Below are positions 16,417 to 24,230 of a stretch of DNA of 44,057 bases, one piece after another. The DNA comes from JBDUDK01 sp040002995. GTDB taxonomy: Bacteria > Actinomycetota > Acidimicrobiia > Acidimicrobiales > Ilumatobacteraceae. The stretch covers positions 1-44,057 of the forward strand of contig JBDUDK010000139.1 in the NCBI GenBank assembly GCA_040002995.1. The letters are read 5' to 3'. The notes beneath the pieces are model-generated. The model ran no database searches, was not told the DNA's origin, and saw only the letters and a list, made by a program, of their open reading frames with translations. The position numbers and the translations under genes were made by a program. Numbering within the stretch: position 1 is the first letter of the stretch; every line of letters begins with the position of its first letter.

Positions 16417-18130
16417 CCGCGCCAACCTGCTCGTCGCCCGCGTCCTGCCCGACGTCGCCGGCATAGACAAGGAGTTCGACTACCTCGTTCCGGAGCCACT
16501 CGCGCCGGCGGTGCGGGAGGGCGCCATGGTTCGCGTCAACCTGCACGGGCGACGCGTCGGGGGATGGATCACCGCGTATCCGGTCGACCCTCCGGAGGGC
16601 GTCACCCTCAAGCCCATCATCAAGGTCTCCGGGTGGGGGCCGCCCGCCGACGTCATCGCGCTGGCGCGCTGGGCCGCGCACCGGTGGGCCGGCCGCGTCG
16701 ACGCCGTCCTCACGAGTGCGTCCCCGCCGACCATGATCACCAGGGTCAACATGCGAGGGAGCGGAGCGCCCGCTCAAAGCGGGCCCGCGAGCGAGTTCGC
16801 TGACTTGTTCGCGCATGCAGTGACTGTTTTGCGCATGGGTCCGGCGGGCGACGCTCTGCCCGTAGTACTCAGCGCCACGCAGCATGGGCCCGTTCTGGTG
16901 GTGACCCCGTCCGTGGCGATGGCGCGCCTCCTTGGCGCTCGACTGCGTCGCGGTGGCGCGTCGGTGGCCCTGTACCCGCGCGACTGGGCGCAGGTAGCGG
17001 CCGGGGTCGACATCGTGGTCGGGGCCCGAGCGGCGGTGTGGGCGCCACTGCCCAAACTCGGCGCGGTCGTCGTACTCGACGAACACGACGAGGCCTTGAA
17101 GGAGGAACGCGTGCCGTGCTGGCATGCCCGCGACGTCGCCATCGAGCGGGCTCGGCGCGCGTCGGTTCCGTGCGTGCTCGTCTCCCCGTGCCCCTCCCTC
17201 GAGGCCCTCCAAGCCGGCCGCCTGATCACCATGTCGCGAAACGATGAGCGCGCCGCGTGGCCGATCGTCGAAATGGCCGACCTTTCCAAAGGCGTGATCT
17301 CCGAAGCGCTAGCCCGCCACATCCGAAACGGCGACCGCATCGTCGGCGTGCTCAACCGAAAGGGCAAGGCCCGACTTCTCGCGTGCGCGGCCTGCGCCAC
17401 ATTGGCGCGCTGCGAACGCTGCTCGGCCGCCGTGGGCCAAGACGAGGAGGGCAACCTCGTGTGCCGTCGCTGCGGAACCGTGCGGCCGGCCGTTTGCCTC
17501 GCGTGCGGCGCGTCTCGTTTCAAGGTCCTACGCCCCGGTCTTACGCGCGTCCGTGACGAGCTCGAGGCGCTCGCGGGGGAGCCTGTTGTCGACGTCACGG
17601 CGGCGAACGACGACGACGTACTTCCTGTTGCCAGGATCTTCGTCGGCACCGAAGCGGTGCTGCATCGAGTCGCCGAGACCGACGTCGTCGCGTTCTTGGA
17701 CTTCGACGACGAGTTGCTCGCGCCGCGGTATCGCGCCGACGAACAGGCGCTCGGTCTGCTCGCCCGTGCCGCGCGGGTGGTGGGCGGCCGTACCGAGAAG
17801 GGCCGCGTCCTTGTACAGACCAGGCTCGACGGCCACGAGGTGATCGACGCCGCGCTCCATGCCGACCCCGGGCGATTAGTGCTGGTGACGCGGGCGCGCC
17901 GGCAGGAACTCGGCTTCCCGCCCTTTCGGGCGATGGCGGAGATCTCCGGCGCTGCCGCACCCGTCTTCATCGACGCTCTCGGCGCACCGCTCGGCCTCGC
18001 GATCGACGGTCCGAGCGACGGTCGTTGGCTCGCGCGGGCGGCCAACGTCGACACCCTTGCCGACGCGTTGGCGGCAGTGCCTCGACCCCAAGGACGGCTG
18101 CGCATCGAGGTCGACCCGCTGCGCGTGTGA
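16406..18130 (+). CDS. priA: Primosomal protein N' (PriA), helicase-inactive type
   Basis: 574 residues from TTG 16406, which overlaps metK by 11 bases and gives MASDRANLLVARVLPD; no better start is seen. The N-terminal DNA-binding domain (VAGIDKEFDYLVPE) and the C-terminal domain are recognisable, as are four CxxC pairs of the two-zinc region (CAAC, CERC, CRRC, CLAC) near 325-365. A DEAH-like VVVLDEHDEALKEE segment and WHARDVA remain, but the Walker A GxxGxGKT is absent; the position is occupied by MGPAGDALPVVLSA. Mycobacterial PriA has lost helicase motifs in a similar way, so it is probably a replication-restart scaffold. A palindromic low-complexity insert lies at 16755-16797. Confidence 0.88.
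16755..16797. repeat. Palindromic GC-rich insert within priA
   Basis: GCCCGCT (16768-16774) and AGCGGGC (16778-16784) form a perfect stem with a CAA loop, flanked by GAGCG-type repeats. It encodes a low-complexity stretch (RGSGAPAQSGPASEF) at the position of the lost nucleotide-binding region. It resembles short palindromic elements that spread between genes in GC-rich genomes, here inside a coding region. Confidence 0.4.
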
Positions 18131-18131
18131 T

Positions 18132-18656
18132 CTACGCACTCCATTCCTGGCGGCGCAGCTCGTAGAGCGCGATGGCGGTGGCCGTGGCCACGTTGAGCGA
18201 GCCGACGCGGCCCACCATCGGCAGAAACGCCGCCCGGTCACAGGCCGCCAGCGTGGCCTTCGTGAGACCGTGGTCCTCGTGGCCGACAAGGAGGCAGATG
18301 GCAGCGGTGGGCGCGTGGTCGTGCAACGGCGTGGCGTCGTCGGTGAGTTCGAGCGCCACGATTTCGAAGCCGGCTGCTCGCGCGGCGTCGATCGCGTCGA
18401 GCGTGCTCGGCACCTCTTCCCACGGCACGTAGCGGTCGGTGCCGAGGGCGGTTTTGGCGGCCCCTGCGCTCGCCGGCGTGGCCGAACCCGCCGCGCACCA
18501 GAGGTGGTCGACGCCGTAGGCCGCGGCCGACCGCACGATGGAACCGACGTTCACCGGCGTTGCGACCCCGTCGAGGATGATGGCGATCCGTCCGTTGGTG
18601 CGCCGCCGCCACTCGCGATGCAGGCGCTTCAGCGCGGTGCCGTCGAGCTGTTTCAT
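18132..18656 (-). CDS. SpoU/TrmH-family RNA 2'-O-methyltransferase
   Basis: A 174-residue SPOUT (knotted) methyltransferase that adds a methyl to a ribose 2'-OH. All three motifs are present: NVGSIVRSAAAYGVD (motif 1), ICLLVGHEDHGL (motif 2), and GSLNVATATAIALYELRRQ (motif 3). The short N-terminus (MKQLDGTALKRLHREWRRR) suggests a minimal TrmH-type enzyme; tRNA or rRNA target cannot be told. It starts on the stop of the upstream methyltransferase gene (ATGA), and is convergent with priA with a one-base gap. Confidence 0.88.
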   Translation of the reverse strand: MKQLDGTALKRLHREWRRRTNGRIAIILDGVATPVNVGSIVRSAAAYGVDHLWCAAGSATPASAGAAKTALGTDRYVPWEEVPSTLDAIDAARAAGFEIVALELTDDATPLHDHAPTAAICLLVGHEDHGLTKATLAACDRAAFLPMVGRVGSLNVATATAIALYELRRQEWSA

Positions 18657-19258
18657 TTTTGCTCGATGCGGAGCAGCCGGTAACCGCCGCGCGACACCAT
18701 CCGCTGTACATCCCATCGCTCGTCAGAGAGCCAGCGGGCGAGGGAATCCGCGCCCAGGTGGCGCTGGACGACGATCTCGGCGAAGCCGGTCGGGGTCAGG
18801 CGGTTGAGCCACGACGCGAGCAGTTCGTGCAAAGCCGCCTTGCCGATGCGCACGGGCGGGTTGGAGAAAACCGCGTCCACATCGACCTCGGCGGGGGGCT
18901 CACCGATGCGCACATTGGTCAAGCCGGCGCGCGCCGCGTTCGCCGCGCACAGTGCCAGCGCGCGCTCGTTCACGTCGGTGGCCCACACCGTCGTCGCCGG
19001 TGCGCGATGAGCGAGCGTCAGGGCGATGGGGCCGTACCCGCATCCGACATCGACGACGTGGCCGGTGGCAGGTGGCCGGGCCCCTTCCATGAGGAGGAGG
19101 CGCGTTCCCGGATCGACGGTGGAGGCGGCGAACACGCCTCGGTCGGTCGTGAGCGTGAGTGTGACATCCGGCAGGGTCAGCGTGATCTCTCTCGGATGCG
19201 AAGCGACGTCGGGCCGGGCCGCGAAGTAGTGGCTCGCGTGGCTGGGGTCGTCGGCCAT
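18653..19258 (-). CDS. RsmC-like class I SAM methyltransferase
   Basis: A 201-residue methyltransferase. The SAM site VVDVGCGYGPIALTLA lies near residue 68 and the catalytic FSNPPVRIGK (NPP[V/I] type) near 130, as in the RsmC/RlmG family that methylates guanine N2 in rRNA. The first part (ASHYFAARPDVASHPREI) matches the short single-domain RsmC-like proteins, which lack the duplicated N-terminal domain of E. coli RsmC. Its ATG is 21 bases from the divergent def ATG. The exact target base is unknown. Confidence 0.85.
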   Translation of the reverse strand: MADDPSHASHYFAARPDVASHPREITLTLPDVTLTLTTDRGVFAASTVDPGTRLLLMEGARPPATGHVVDVGCGYGPIALTLAHRAPATTVWATDVNERALALCAANAARAGLTNVRIGEPPAEVDVDAVFSNPPVRIGKAALHELLASWLNRLTPTGFAEIVVQRHLGADSLARWLSDERWDVQRMVSRGGYRLLRIEQK

Positions 19259-19265
19259 GCGCCGG

Positions 19266-19271
19266 TAGCCT
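19266..19271 (+). promoter_or_regulatory. -10 box of a leaderless def promoter
   Basis: TAGCCT, eight bases before the def ATG, in a 21-base gap between divergent start codons. Any -35 would lie inside the neighbouring methyltransferase gene. Confidence 0.45.
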
Positions 19272-19279
19272 TCCACGTC

Positions 19280-19810
19280 ATGGCCCCGCTCGAGATCCGT
19301 CTCTTCGGTGACCCCGTGCTGAAGCAGAAGGCAGCCGAGGTCACCGACGTTACTGATGCCCTCGTGCGTCTCGCCGACGACATGCTCGTCACGATGTACG
19401 AAGCGCCCGGCCTCGGTCTGGCCGCTACCCAGATCGGCGTGCAGAAGCGCTTGTTCGTCTACGACATCGGCGACGGTCCCAACACGATCGTCAATCCCGT
19501 CGTGTCCGACGCGCGTGGCGAGTGGGTGTACGACGAGGGTTGTTTGTCGATCCCCGGTCTCTACTTCGAGCTCGTTCGTCCGAAGGAGATCCATCTCACC
19601 GGCTATGACCTCGACGGCAATGAGGTCTCGATCGAGGCCGACGAGTTGTTGGCGCGCTTATTCCAACACGAGCTCGATCACCTCGACGGCAAACTGATGC
19701 TCGAGATGCTCGACGCCGAGCAGCGGCGCGAGGCCCTGCGTGAACTGCGCCGCCGGGCGATCGAGCCGGTCGAGCCGGGGACGCCCAAGAAGCGGATCAG
19801 CCTGAGCTGA
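19280..19810 (+). CDS. def: Peptide deformylase
   Basis: Removes the formyl group from new proteins. 176 residues. The three motifs are intact: GLGLAATQIGV, DEGCLSIPG (metal-ligand Cys), and FQHELDHLDG (HExxH). The ATG at 19280 gives the usual N-terminus and lies after a TANNNT box. It is followed after one base by fmt, the gene for the opposite reaction on initiator tRNA, a classic pairing. Confidence 0.96.
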   Translation: MAPLEIRLFGDPVLKQKAAEVTDVTDALVRLADDMLVTMYEAPGLGLAATQIGVQKRLFVYDIGDGPNTIVNPVVSDARGEWVYDEGCLSIPGLYFELVRPKEIHLTGYDLDGNEVSIEADELLARLFQHELDHLDGKLMLEMLDAEQRREALRELRRRAIEPVEPGTPKKRISLS

Positions 19811-19811
19811 C

Positions 19812-20645
19812 GTGCTCGCCGTCGCGCCCCACCGGCCTCGACGCCTGGTCTTTCTCGGGACGCCACAGAGCGCGGTGCCGCCCCTCGAGGCCCTGCACGA
19901 GGCCGACTTCGACATCGCGTTGGTCGTGACGCGTCCCGACGCGAGGCGGGGGCGGGGCGTGACCATGACACCGAGCCCGGTGAAGGAGGCCGCCGAGCGA
20001 CTCGGGTTGCCGGTGAGCCATTCCGTCGACGATGTCTTGGAGGCCGGCGCCGAGCTCGGTGTGGTTGTGGCGTACGGACGGCTCATCCGCCGTCCGGTGC
20101 TCGAGCGCCTCGCCTTCGTCAACGTCCACTTTTCGCATCTTCCCCGTTGGCGCGGCGCGGCTCCGGTGGAGCGCGCCATCCTCGCCGGCGACACAGAGAC
20201 GGGCGTATGCCTGATGGCGCTGGAGGAAGGGCTCGACACCGGCCCCGTCTACGCCAGCGAGGCGGTGGCGATCGGCGCAGACACCACTGCCGACGAACTG
20301 CGCGCTCAACTCGTCGAGGTAGGCACCGCGATGCTCATTCGCGAATTGACAGCGGGCCTCGGTAAGCCAGTGCCACAGGTGGGCGAGCCCACCTATGCGG
20401 CGAAGGTCGACGCGGGAGAACTGCACATCGACTGGGGTCGCCCCGCCGCCGAGCTCGAACGGCTCGTGCGCGTCGGGGGAGCGTGGACGACCTTTCGCGG
20501 GGGCCGGCTACGGATCTTGCGCGCCGGCGTCGAAGACGACACGTTGGTACCCATCGAGGTCCAGCCGGAGGGCAAGGCGGCCATGAGCTTCACGGCGTGG
20601 CGCAACGGCGCCCGCGTGCAGCCCGGCGAGCGACTCGGCTCGTGA
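19812..20645 (+). CDS. fmt: Methionyl-tRNA formyltransferase
   Basis: Formylates Met-tRNA for initiation. 277 residues, shorter than the usual ~310, mainly in the C-terminal tRNA-binding domain. The N-terminal formyltransferase fold has LVFLGTPQSAVPPLEAL, and the catalytic Asn-His in VNVHFSHLPRWRGAAP with Asp in EEGLDTGPVY. The C-terminal domain begins near 200 (EPTYAAKV). It starts with GTG one base after def and overlaps rsmB by GTGA. Confidence 0.95.
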   Translation: MLAVAPHRPRRLVFLGTPQSAVPPLEALHEADFDIALVVTRPDARRGRGVTMTPSPVKEAAERLGLPVSHSVDDVLEAGAELGVVVAYGRLIRRPVLERLAFVNVHFSHLPRWRGAAPVERAILAGDTETGVCLMALEEGLDTGPVYASEAVAIGADTTADELRAQLVEVGTAMLIRELTAGLGKPVPQVGEPTYAAKVDAGELHIDWGRPAAELERLVRVGGAWTTFRGGRLRILRAGVEDDTLVPIEVQPEGKAAMSFTAWRNGARVQPGERLGS

Positions 20646-21748
20646 TCGATCAGGCCCGCCGGCTCGCGTACGCAGCCCTCATGCGCGTTGACCACGAGGG
20701 CGCGTACGCCAACCTGCTCCTTCCCCGCATGCTCGACGAGAGTCGCCTGGCCGACCGCGACCGTCGCTTCGTGACTGATCTCGTCTACGGCTCAGTGCGT
20801 ATGCGGCGGGCGTGCGATCACCTCGTCGACCGGTTCGTGATGAAGGATCCCGATCCACCGCTGCGCACCTTGCTTCGTCTCGGGGCGTACCAGATCGCGT
20901 ACTGCCGCACACCGGCGCATGCCGCGGTGAGCACAACCGTCGCCCTCGCCCCCAACCGCGCCCGAGGGTTCGTCAACGCGGTCCTGCGTCGCGTCGCCGA
21001 CGCGCCGGTCGAGTTCCCCGACGTCGCCACCCGGTTGAGTTACCCCGACTGGATCGTCCAGCGCGTACGCGCGGAGCTCGGAGACGTCGACGGCCTCGCC
21101 GCGCTCGAGCGCATGAACGACCCTCCGCCGGTCTCCGAGCGGCGTGACTCCTATGTGCAGGACCTGGCATCGCAGTGGGTCGCCGGCCTTGTCGACGCGG
21201 CACCGGGGGAGCGCGTCGCTGACCTGTGCGCGGCGCCCGGTGGCAAAGCGACCGCGATCGTGGGACGCACCGGCGCCACCGTGGTTGCTCTCGATCGCCG
21301 GCTGCACCGCGTGCAACTCATGGTGGCGAACCGCGACCGTCTCGGCCAGCGCGACCGCCTTGCGGTGGTGGCGGCCGACGCGACGAGAGCGCCGCTCTGC
21401 GAACGGGCGTTTGATCACGTCCTCGTCGACGCGCCGTGTTCAGGTTTGGGGGCGCTACGCCGGCGACCCGACGCGCGTTGGCGTATCGCCGAAGCCGACC
21501 TCGCGGCGCTCACCGCATTACAGGACGCGCTGCTGCGCGAGGCGGGCCGCCTGGCGCGGCCGGGGGGCACGGTGACTTACAGCGTGTGCACGTTGACGGC
21601 GGCCGAATCGATCGACCACGACCGCCCTCAGTGGGCATCGCTGCCGCAACCGGGATCGCCATGGCGACCGTATGGACGGGGGGTGCGATTGCTGCCCCAG
21701 GATGCCGACACCGATGGGATGGCCGTGATGCGGTGGCGTCTACCGTGA
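20642..21748 (+). CDS. rsmB: 16S rRNA (cytosine-967 C5)-methyltransferase
   Basis: RsmB (Sun), 368 residues. An N-terminal NusB-like domain (ARRLAYAALMRVDHEGAYAN) is followed by the methyltransferase domain: SAM motif VADLCAAPGGKATA near 195, VDAPCSGLGALRRRPDARWR with the PC cysteine, and YSVCTLTAAES with the catalytic TC-type Cys. The GTG start overlaps the fmt stop. def-fmt-rsmB is a widespread translation cluster. Confidence 0.95.
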   Translation: MIDQARRLAYAALMRVDHEGAYANLLLPRMLDESRLADRDRRFVTDLVYGSVRMRRACDHLVDRFVMKDPDPPLRTLLRLGAYQIAYCRTPAHAAVSTTVALAPNRARGFVNAVLRRVADAPVEFPDVATRLSYPDWIVQRVRAELGDVDGLAALERMNDPPPVSERRDSYVQDLASQWVAGLVDAAPGERVADLCAAPGGKATAIVGRTGATVVALDRRLHRVQLMVANRDRLGQRDRLAVVAADATRAPLCERAFDHVLVDAPCSGLGALRRRPDARWRIAEADLAALTALQDALLREAGRLARPGGTVTYSVCTLTAAESIDHDRPQWASLPQPGSPWRPYGRGVRLLPQDADTDGMAVMRWRLP

Positions 21749-22224
21749 CCGCGGTGGCGTTCAGGGCGAAGGTGCTCACCGTGTCGGACGGTGTCGCACA
21801 TGGCACCAGGGAGGATCGTTCCGGTCGCGCCCTCGTCGAGTTCCTCAAAGAGGCCGGTGTCGACGTGGTCGACCGCCGTGTCACCGCCGACGGTGCCGAC
21901 GAGGTCGCCGCCGCCCTGGTCGAGATGGCCAACGGCTTCGCGGGACTCATCGTGTCGACCGGCGGTACGGGCTTCGCGCCCCGCGACCTCACGCCGGAGG
22001 GCACGCGGCGGGTGATCGACCGGGAGGCGCCCGGACTGGCCGAGGCAATGCGTCTCATCAGTCCCCTCGGTCGCCTCTCGCGGGGGGTCGCGGGCGTATG
22101 CGGCAACGCCATCATCGTCAACACGCCGGGCTCACCCAAAGGGTGTGTCGAGAGCCTTGGTGCGGTGATCGATGTGATCCCTCACGCACTGGCCCTGCTT
22201 AACGACGAGCCCACGGCGCACTGA
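21745..22224 (+). CDS. mog: Molybdopterin adenylyltransferase / MoaB-Mog family
   Basis: A 159-residue molybdenum cofactor protein. It shows AKVLTVSDGVAHGTREDRSG at the start, the phosphate-binding LIVSTGGTGFAPRDLTPE, and GNAIIVNTPGSPKGCVE near the end. Mog proteins adenylate molybdopterin before metal insertion; MoaB paralogues are close, so the exact type is uncertain. The GTG start overlaps the rsmB stop. No other Moco gene is in the window. Confidence 0.88.
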   Translation: MTAVAFRAKVLTVSDGVAHGTREDRSGRALVEFLKEAGVDVVDRRVTADGADEVAAALVEMANGFAGLIVSTGGTGFAPRDLTPEGTRRVIDREAPGLAEAMRLISPLGRLSRGVAGVCGNAIIVNTPGSPKGCVESLGAVIDVIPHALALLNDEPTAH

Positions 22225-22231
22225 GGTTGGC

Positions 22232-22237
22232 TACCCT
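22232..22237 (+). promoter_or_regulatory. -10 box of the hisG promoter
   Basis: TACCCT, nine bases before the hisG ATG, fits TANNNT and implies a leaderless or near-leaderless mRNA. Confidence 0.42.
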
Positions 22238-22246
22238 CGCTCGGGC

Positions 22247-23122
22247 ATGCTGAGGCTGGTACTGCCCAAGGGTTCACTCGAGAAGGCGACGCTCGACCTG
22301 TTCGAGGCGGCCGATCTCACCGTCGTGCGCTCTTCGTCGGTGGATTACCGAGCCGCGATCGATGACCCCCGGATCGCCGAGGTGCGCATCCTGCGGCCCC
22401 AGGAGATACCCGTCTACGTCGCGGAGGGAATGTTCGACCTCGGTGTCACAGGACGCGACTGGATCGAGGAAACGGCGAGCAGTGTCGTTTCATTGGGCGA
22501 GTTGCAATATTCGAAGGCGACCGCGAACCCGATCCGGGTGGTGGTCGCGGTAGGCAGCGACTCCGCCGTGGAACGGGTCGAGGATCTACCGCACGGCCTG
22601 CGAGTCTCGACCGAGTACCCGTCGCTCACCCGCCGCTTCTTCGAGAGCCGCGGCATCAACGCCGACATCCGGTTGTCCTACGGGGCGAGTGAAGCCAAGA
22701 TCCCCGACATTGCCGACTGCATCGTCGACATCACCGAGACTGGTCGCGCGCTGCGGGCGGCCGGTCTCAAGGTCATCGACACGATCCTCGTCTCCTATAC
22801 CGAACTCATCGCGAACCCGTCGGCCTATGCCGACCCCGACAAGCAACACGCCATGCACCAGTTGCGTACGCTTCTGCTCGGCTCGCTGGAGGCGAGGGGA
22901 AAGGTGCTCGTGAAACTCAACGTCGGCGCCTCCGATCTCGACGCCGTCATCGCGCTGTTGCCGTCGATGAAATCACCCACGGTTTCCAAACTGTTCGGCG
23001 ACGACGGCTACGCGGTCGAGACCGTGGTGGCGAAGGCGACAATCAACACGCTCATCCCCGCGCTGAAGGACGCGGGCGCCTCCGACATCTTGGAGCTCTC
23101 CCTCGCCAAAATCGTCCATTGA
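22247..23122 (+). CDS. hisG: ATP phosphoribosyltransferase, long form
   Basis: First enzyme of histidine synthesis, 291 residues. MLRLVLPKGSLEKATLDLF at the start, MFDLGVTGRDWIEE, and the PRPP-binding segment around DCIVDITETGRALR are clear. The last ~80 residues form the PII-like regulatory domain of the long hexameric type, feedback-inhibited by histidine; no HisZ is needed. No other his gene is nearby. The stop overlaps the next gene by one base (TGATG). Confidence 0.96.
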   Translation: MLRLVLPKGSLEKATLDLFEAADLTVVRSSSVDYRAAIDDPRIAEVRILRPQEIPVYVAEGMFDLGVTGRDWIEETASSVVSLGELQYSKATANPIRVVVAVGSDSAVERVEDLPHGLRVSTEYPSLTRRFFESRGINADIRLSYGASEAKIPDIADCIVDITETGRALRAAGLKVIDTILVSYTELIANPSAYADPDKQHAMHQLRTLLLGSLEARGKVLVKLNVGASDLDAVIALLPSMKSPTVSKLFGDDGYAVETVVAKATINTLIPALKDAGASDILELSLAKIVH

Positions 23123-23334
23123 TGGACGAGCTCACCGGCACGGTCCGCACCTTCGACTCCGCCCGCGGCTACGGATCGGTCGAAAGCGACGACGGGCGTT
23201 CGTGGTTCTTTCACTGCACCCAGATTGCCGACAGGACGCGAACGATCGAGGTCGGTGCCCGAGTGCGCTTCGCGGTGGTGGCTGGTCGTATGGGGCGATG
23301 GGAGGCGGTCGGCCTCGCGGGCATCGCGTCATGA
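23122..23334 (+). CDS. Small cold-shock-domain-like protein
   Basis: A 70-residue protein with the outline of a cold-shock OB domain: LTGTVRTFDSARGYGSVES, then RSWFFHCTQIAD, then GARVRFAVVAG. The RNP1 motif (KGFGFI in CspA) is degenerate (RGYGSV), and RNP2 (VFVHFS) reads WFFHCT. Single-stranded nucleic acid binding is therefore plausible but may be altered. It is wedged between hisG (TGATG) and the alkyltransferase-like gene (ATGA). Confidence 0.7.
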   Translation: MDELTGTVRTFDSARGYGSVESDDGRSWFFHCTQIADRTRTIEVGARVRFAVVAGRMGRWEAVGLAGIAS

Positions 23335-23594
23335 CACCGTTCGAGCGCCGCGTCATCGACGTGTTGCAGTCACTTCGCCCCGGCGACGTGGTCTCCTACG
23401 GGGAGGTGGCCGAGGACGCCGGCTACCCCGGACGCGCCCGTGCGGTGGGCAACGTGCTCGCTACACGCGACGGCCTGCCGTGGTGGCGGGTGGTGACCGC
23501 GAGCGGACGGCTCGTGCCCGGCCAGGAGCGCCGTCAAGCGGCGCTACTGCGGAAGGAGGGCCGCGTGGTCAGAGGCCACCGGGTGCTCCGTTGA
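23331..23594 (+). CDS. Alkyltransferase-like (ATL) DNA-binding protein
   Basis: An 87-residue homologue of the C-terminal domain of O6-alkylguanine-DNA alkyltransferase: FERRVIDVLQSLRPGDVVSYGEVAEDAG, ARAVGNVLA, then LPWWRVVTASGRL. The catalytic Cys of PCHRV is replaced by Trp (PWWRV), the hallmark of ATL proteins, which bind alkylated guanine and recruit nucleotide excision repair instead of removing the alkyl group. It overlaps the cold-shock-like gene (ATGA). Its stop codon is the first element of a 14-bp tandem repeat. Confidence 0.85.
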   Translation: MTPFERRVIDVLQSLRPGDVVSYGEVAEDAGYPGRARAVGNVLATRDGLPWWRVVTASGRLVPGQERRQAALLRKEGRVVRGHRVLR

Positions 23595-23650
23595 TAGCCG
23601 CGTGTTGATAGCCGCGTGTTGATAGCCGCGTGTTGATAGCCGCCTGTTGA
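23591..23650. repeat. Four 14-bp tandem repeats between convergent genes
   Basis: The unit TTGATAGCCGCGTG is repeated at 23591, 23605, 23619 and 23633 (the last with one change), followed by a partial TTGA. It starts on the ATL gene stop codon and fills the gap to the stop of the reverse-strand gene at 23651. Each unit carries adjacent TGA and TAG stops (TGATAG). Copy number is probably variable. Confidence 0.9.
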
Positions 23651-24037
23651 CTACTCGGCGTCCGCCGCTTTCAACTGCACGAAAGCCAGCCGGATCTGGG
23701 CGAGCGCGTCCTTCAGCGTCGGCTCGAGTTCGGCGAGCCGGCCCGTCAGCCCATCGATCACGGCTGCCATCGCGTCGATCGCGAGCGTGGCCTCGGAGAA
23801 GTGCGGCGGGCTCTGGCTGAGGTGGATAGCCCCGAGCTCATAGAGCCCCATGATGTGGTTGGCCACCACCTGCACCGCAGGCACCTGGGCCAGTTGCCGG
23901 CGCACCTCGGCCATCTCGGCGGCCGCCTCGGCCAGGCGATCGGCGTCGAGTTCGTCGAGAACGTCTCCGTCGTCGTCGGGGTCCGAGTCAGCGCCGTCGA
24001 CCGGATGCTCACCACCGGGTGTCCAGAGCGAACTCAC
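23651..24037 (-). CDS. DUF1844-like small protein
   Basis: A 128-residue soluble protein. After an acidic linker (DSDPDDDGDVLDELDADR) comes a helical part with VVANHIMGLYELGAIHLSQS and an amphipathic tail (TLKDALAQIRLAFVQLKAA), resembling DUF1844 proteins often coded next to infC in actinobacteria. No function is established. The GTG at 24037 is preferred over the upstream ATG 24082 because a TAGGGT box lies seven bases before it. It is divergent from infC and convergent with the ATL gene. Confidence 0.7.
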   Translation of the reverse strand: MSSLWTPGGEHPVDGADSDPDDDGDVLDELDADRLAEAAAEMAEVRRQLAQVPAVQVVANHIMGLYELGAIHLSQSPPHFSEATLAIDAMAAVIDGLTGRLAELEPTLKDALAQIRLAFVQLKAADAE

Positions 24038-24043
24038 CTGAGC

Positions 24044-24050
24044 TACCCTA
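24044..24050. promoter_or_regulatory. Overlapping divergent -10 boxes
   Basis: The heptamer TACCCTA gives TACCCT on the forward strand (24044-24049) and TAGGGT on the reverse (24050-24045). The reverse box is seven bases from the GTG of the DUF1844-like gene (leaderless). The forward box would start the infC operon RNA near 24056 with a long leader. Confidence 0.4.
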
Positions 24051-24090
24051 TCGGCGCAATCAATCGAGGAAAGCGGGGTCAATCACCCCC

Positions 24091-24184
24091 ACCCGACCAC
24101 CGGCACGGCCGTGTGCGTTCGGGTCGATGCTGAAGCGCCGGGCTCTCTCGCGCGTGACGGACGTCGGTTTTCCCCGACCATCCG
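24091..24184 (+). promoter_or_regulatory. Two hairpins in the infC leader
   Basis: ACCCGA (24091-24096) pairs with TCGGGT (24119-24124) around an inner GCAC/GTGC stem. Further on, GTCGG (24163-24167) pairs with CCGAC (24174-24178) within an outer CGGA/TCCG stem. Structured leaders before infC-rpmI-rplT are known sites of autoregulation by L20 in B. subtilis. Whether this one does so is not shown. Confidence 0.35.
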
Positions 24185-24203
24185 TATCCGTTTCTGGGAG
24201 GAG

Positions 24204-24224
24204 ATGCCCATTGTTCCGGAGTGA
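24204..24224 (+). other. Six-codon upstream reading frame before infC
   Basis: ATG at 24204 codes MPIVPE and stops at TGA 24222-24224, in the same frame as infC and six bases before its apparent ATA start. GGGAGG lies just upstream, though very close to the ATG. It could feed ribosomes to infC by termination-reinitiation, or mark a nonsense change in a once longer infC N-terminus. Confidence 0.35.
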
Positions 24225-24230
24225 GCACCC

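Noticed and set aside
16774..18144. Reverse-strand frame of 456 codons opposite priA
   Set aside because: Ser/Arg/Thr-rich shadow with no recognisable motif.
23591..23650. 14-bp tandem repeats as a CRISPR array
   Set aside because: Units are contiguous with no spacers and are too short.
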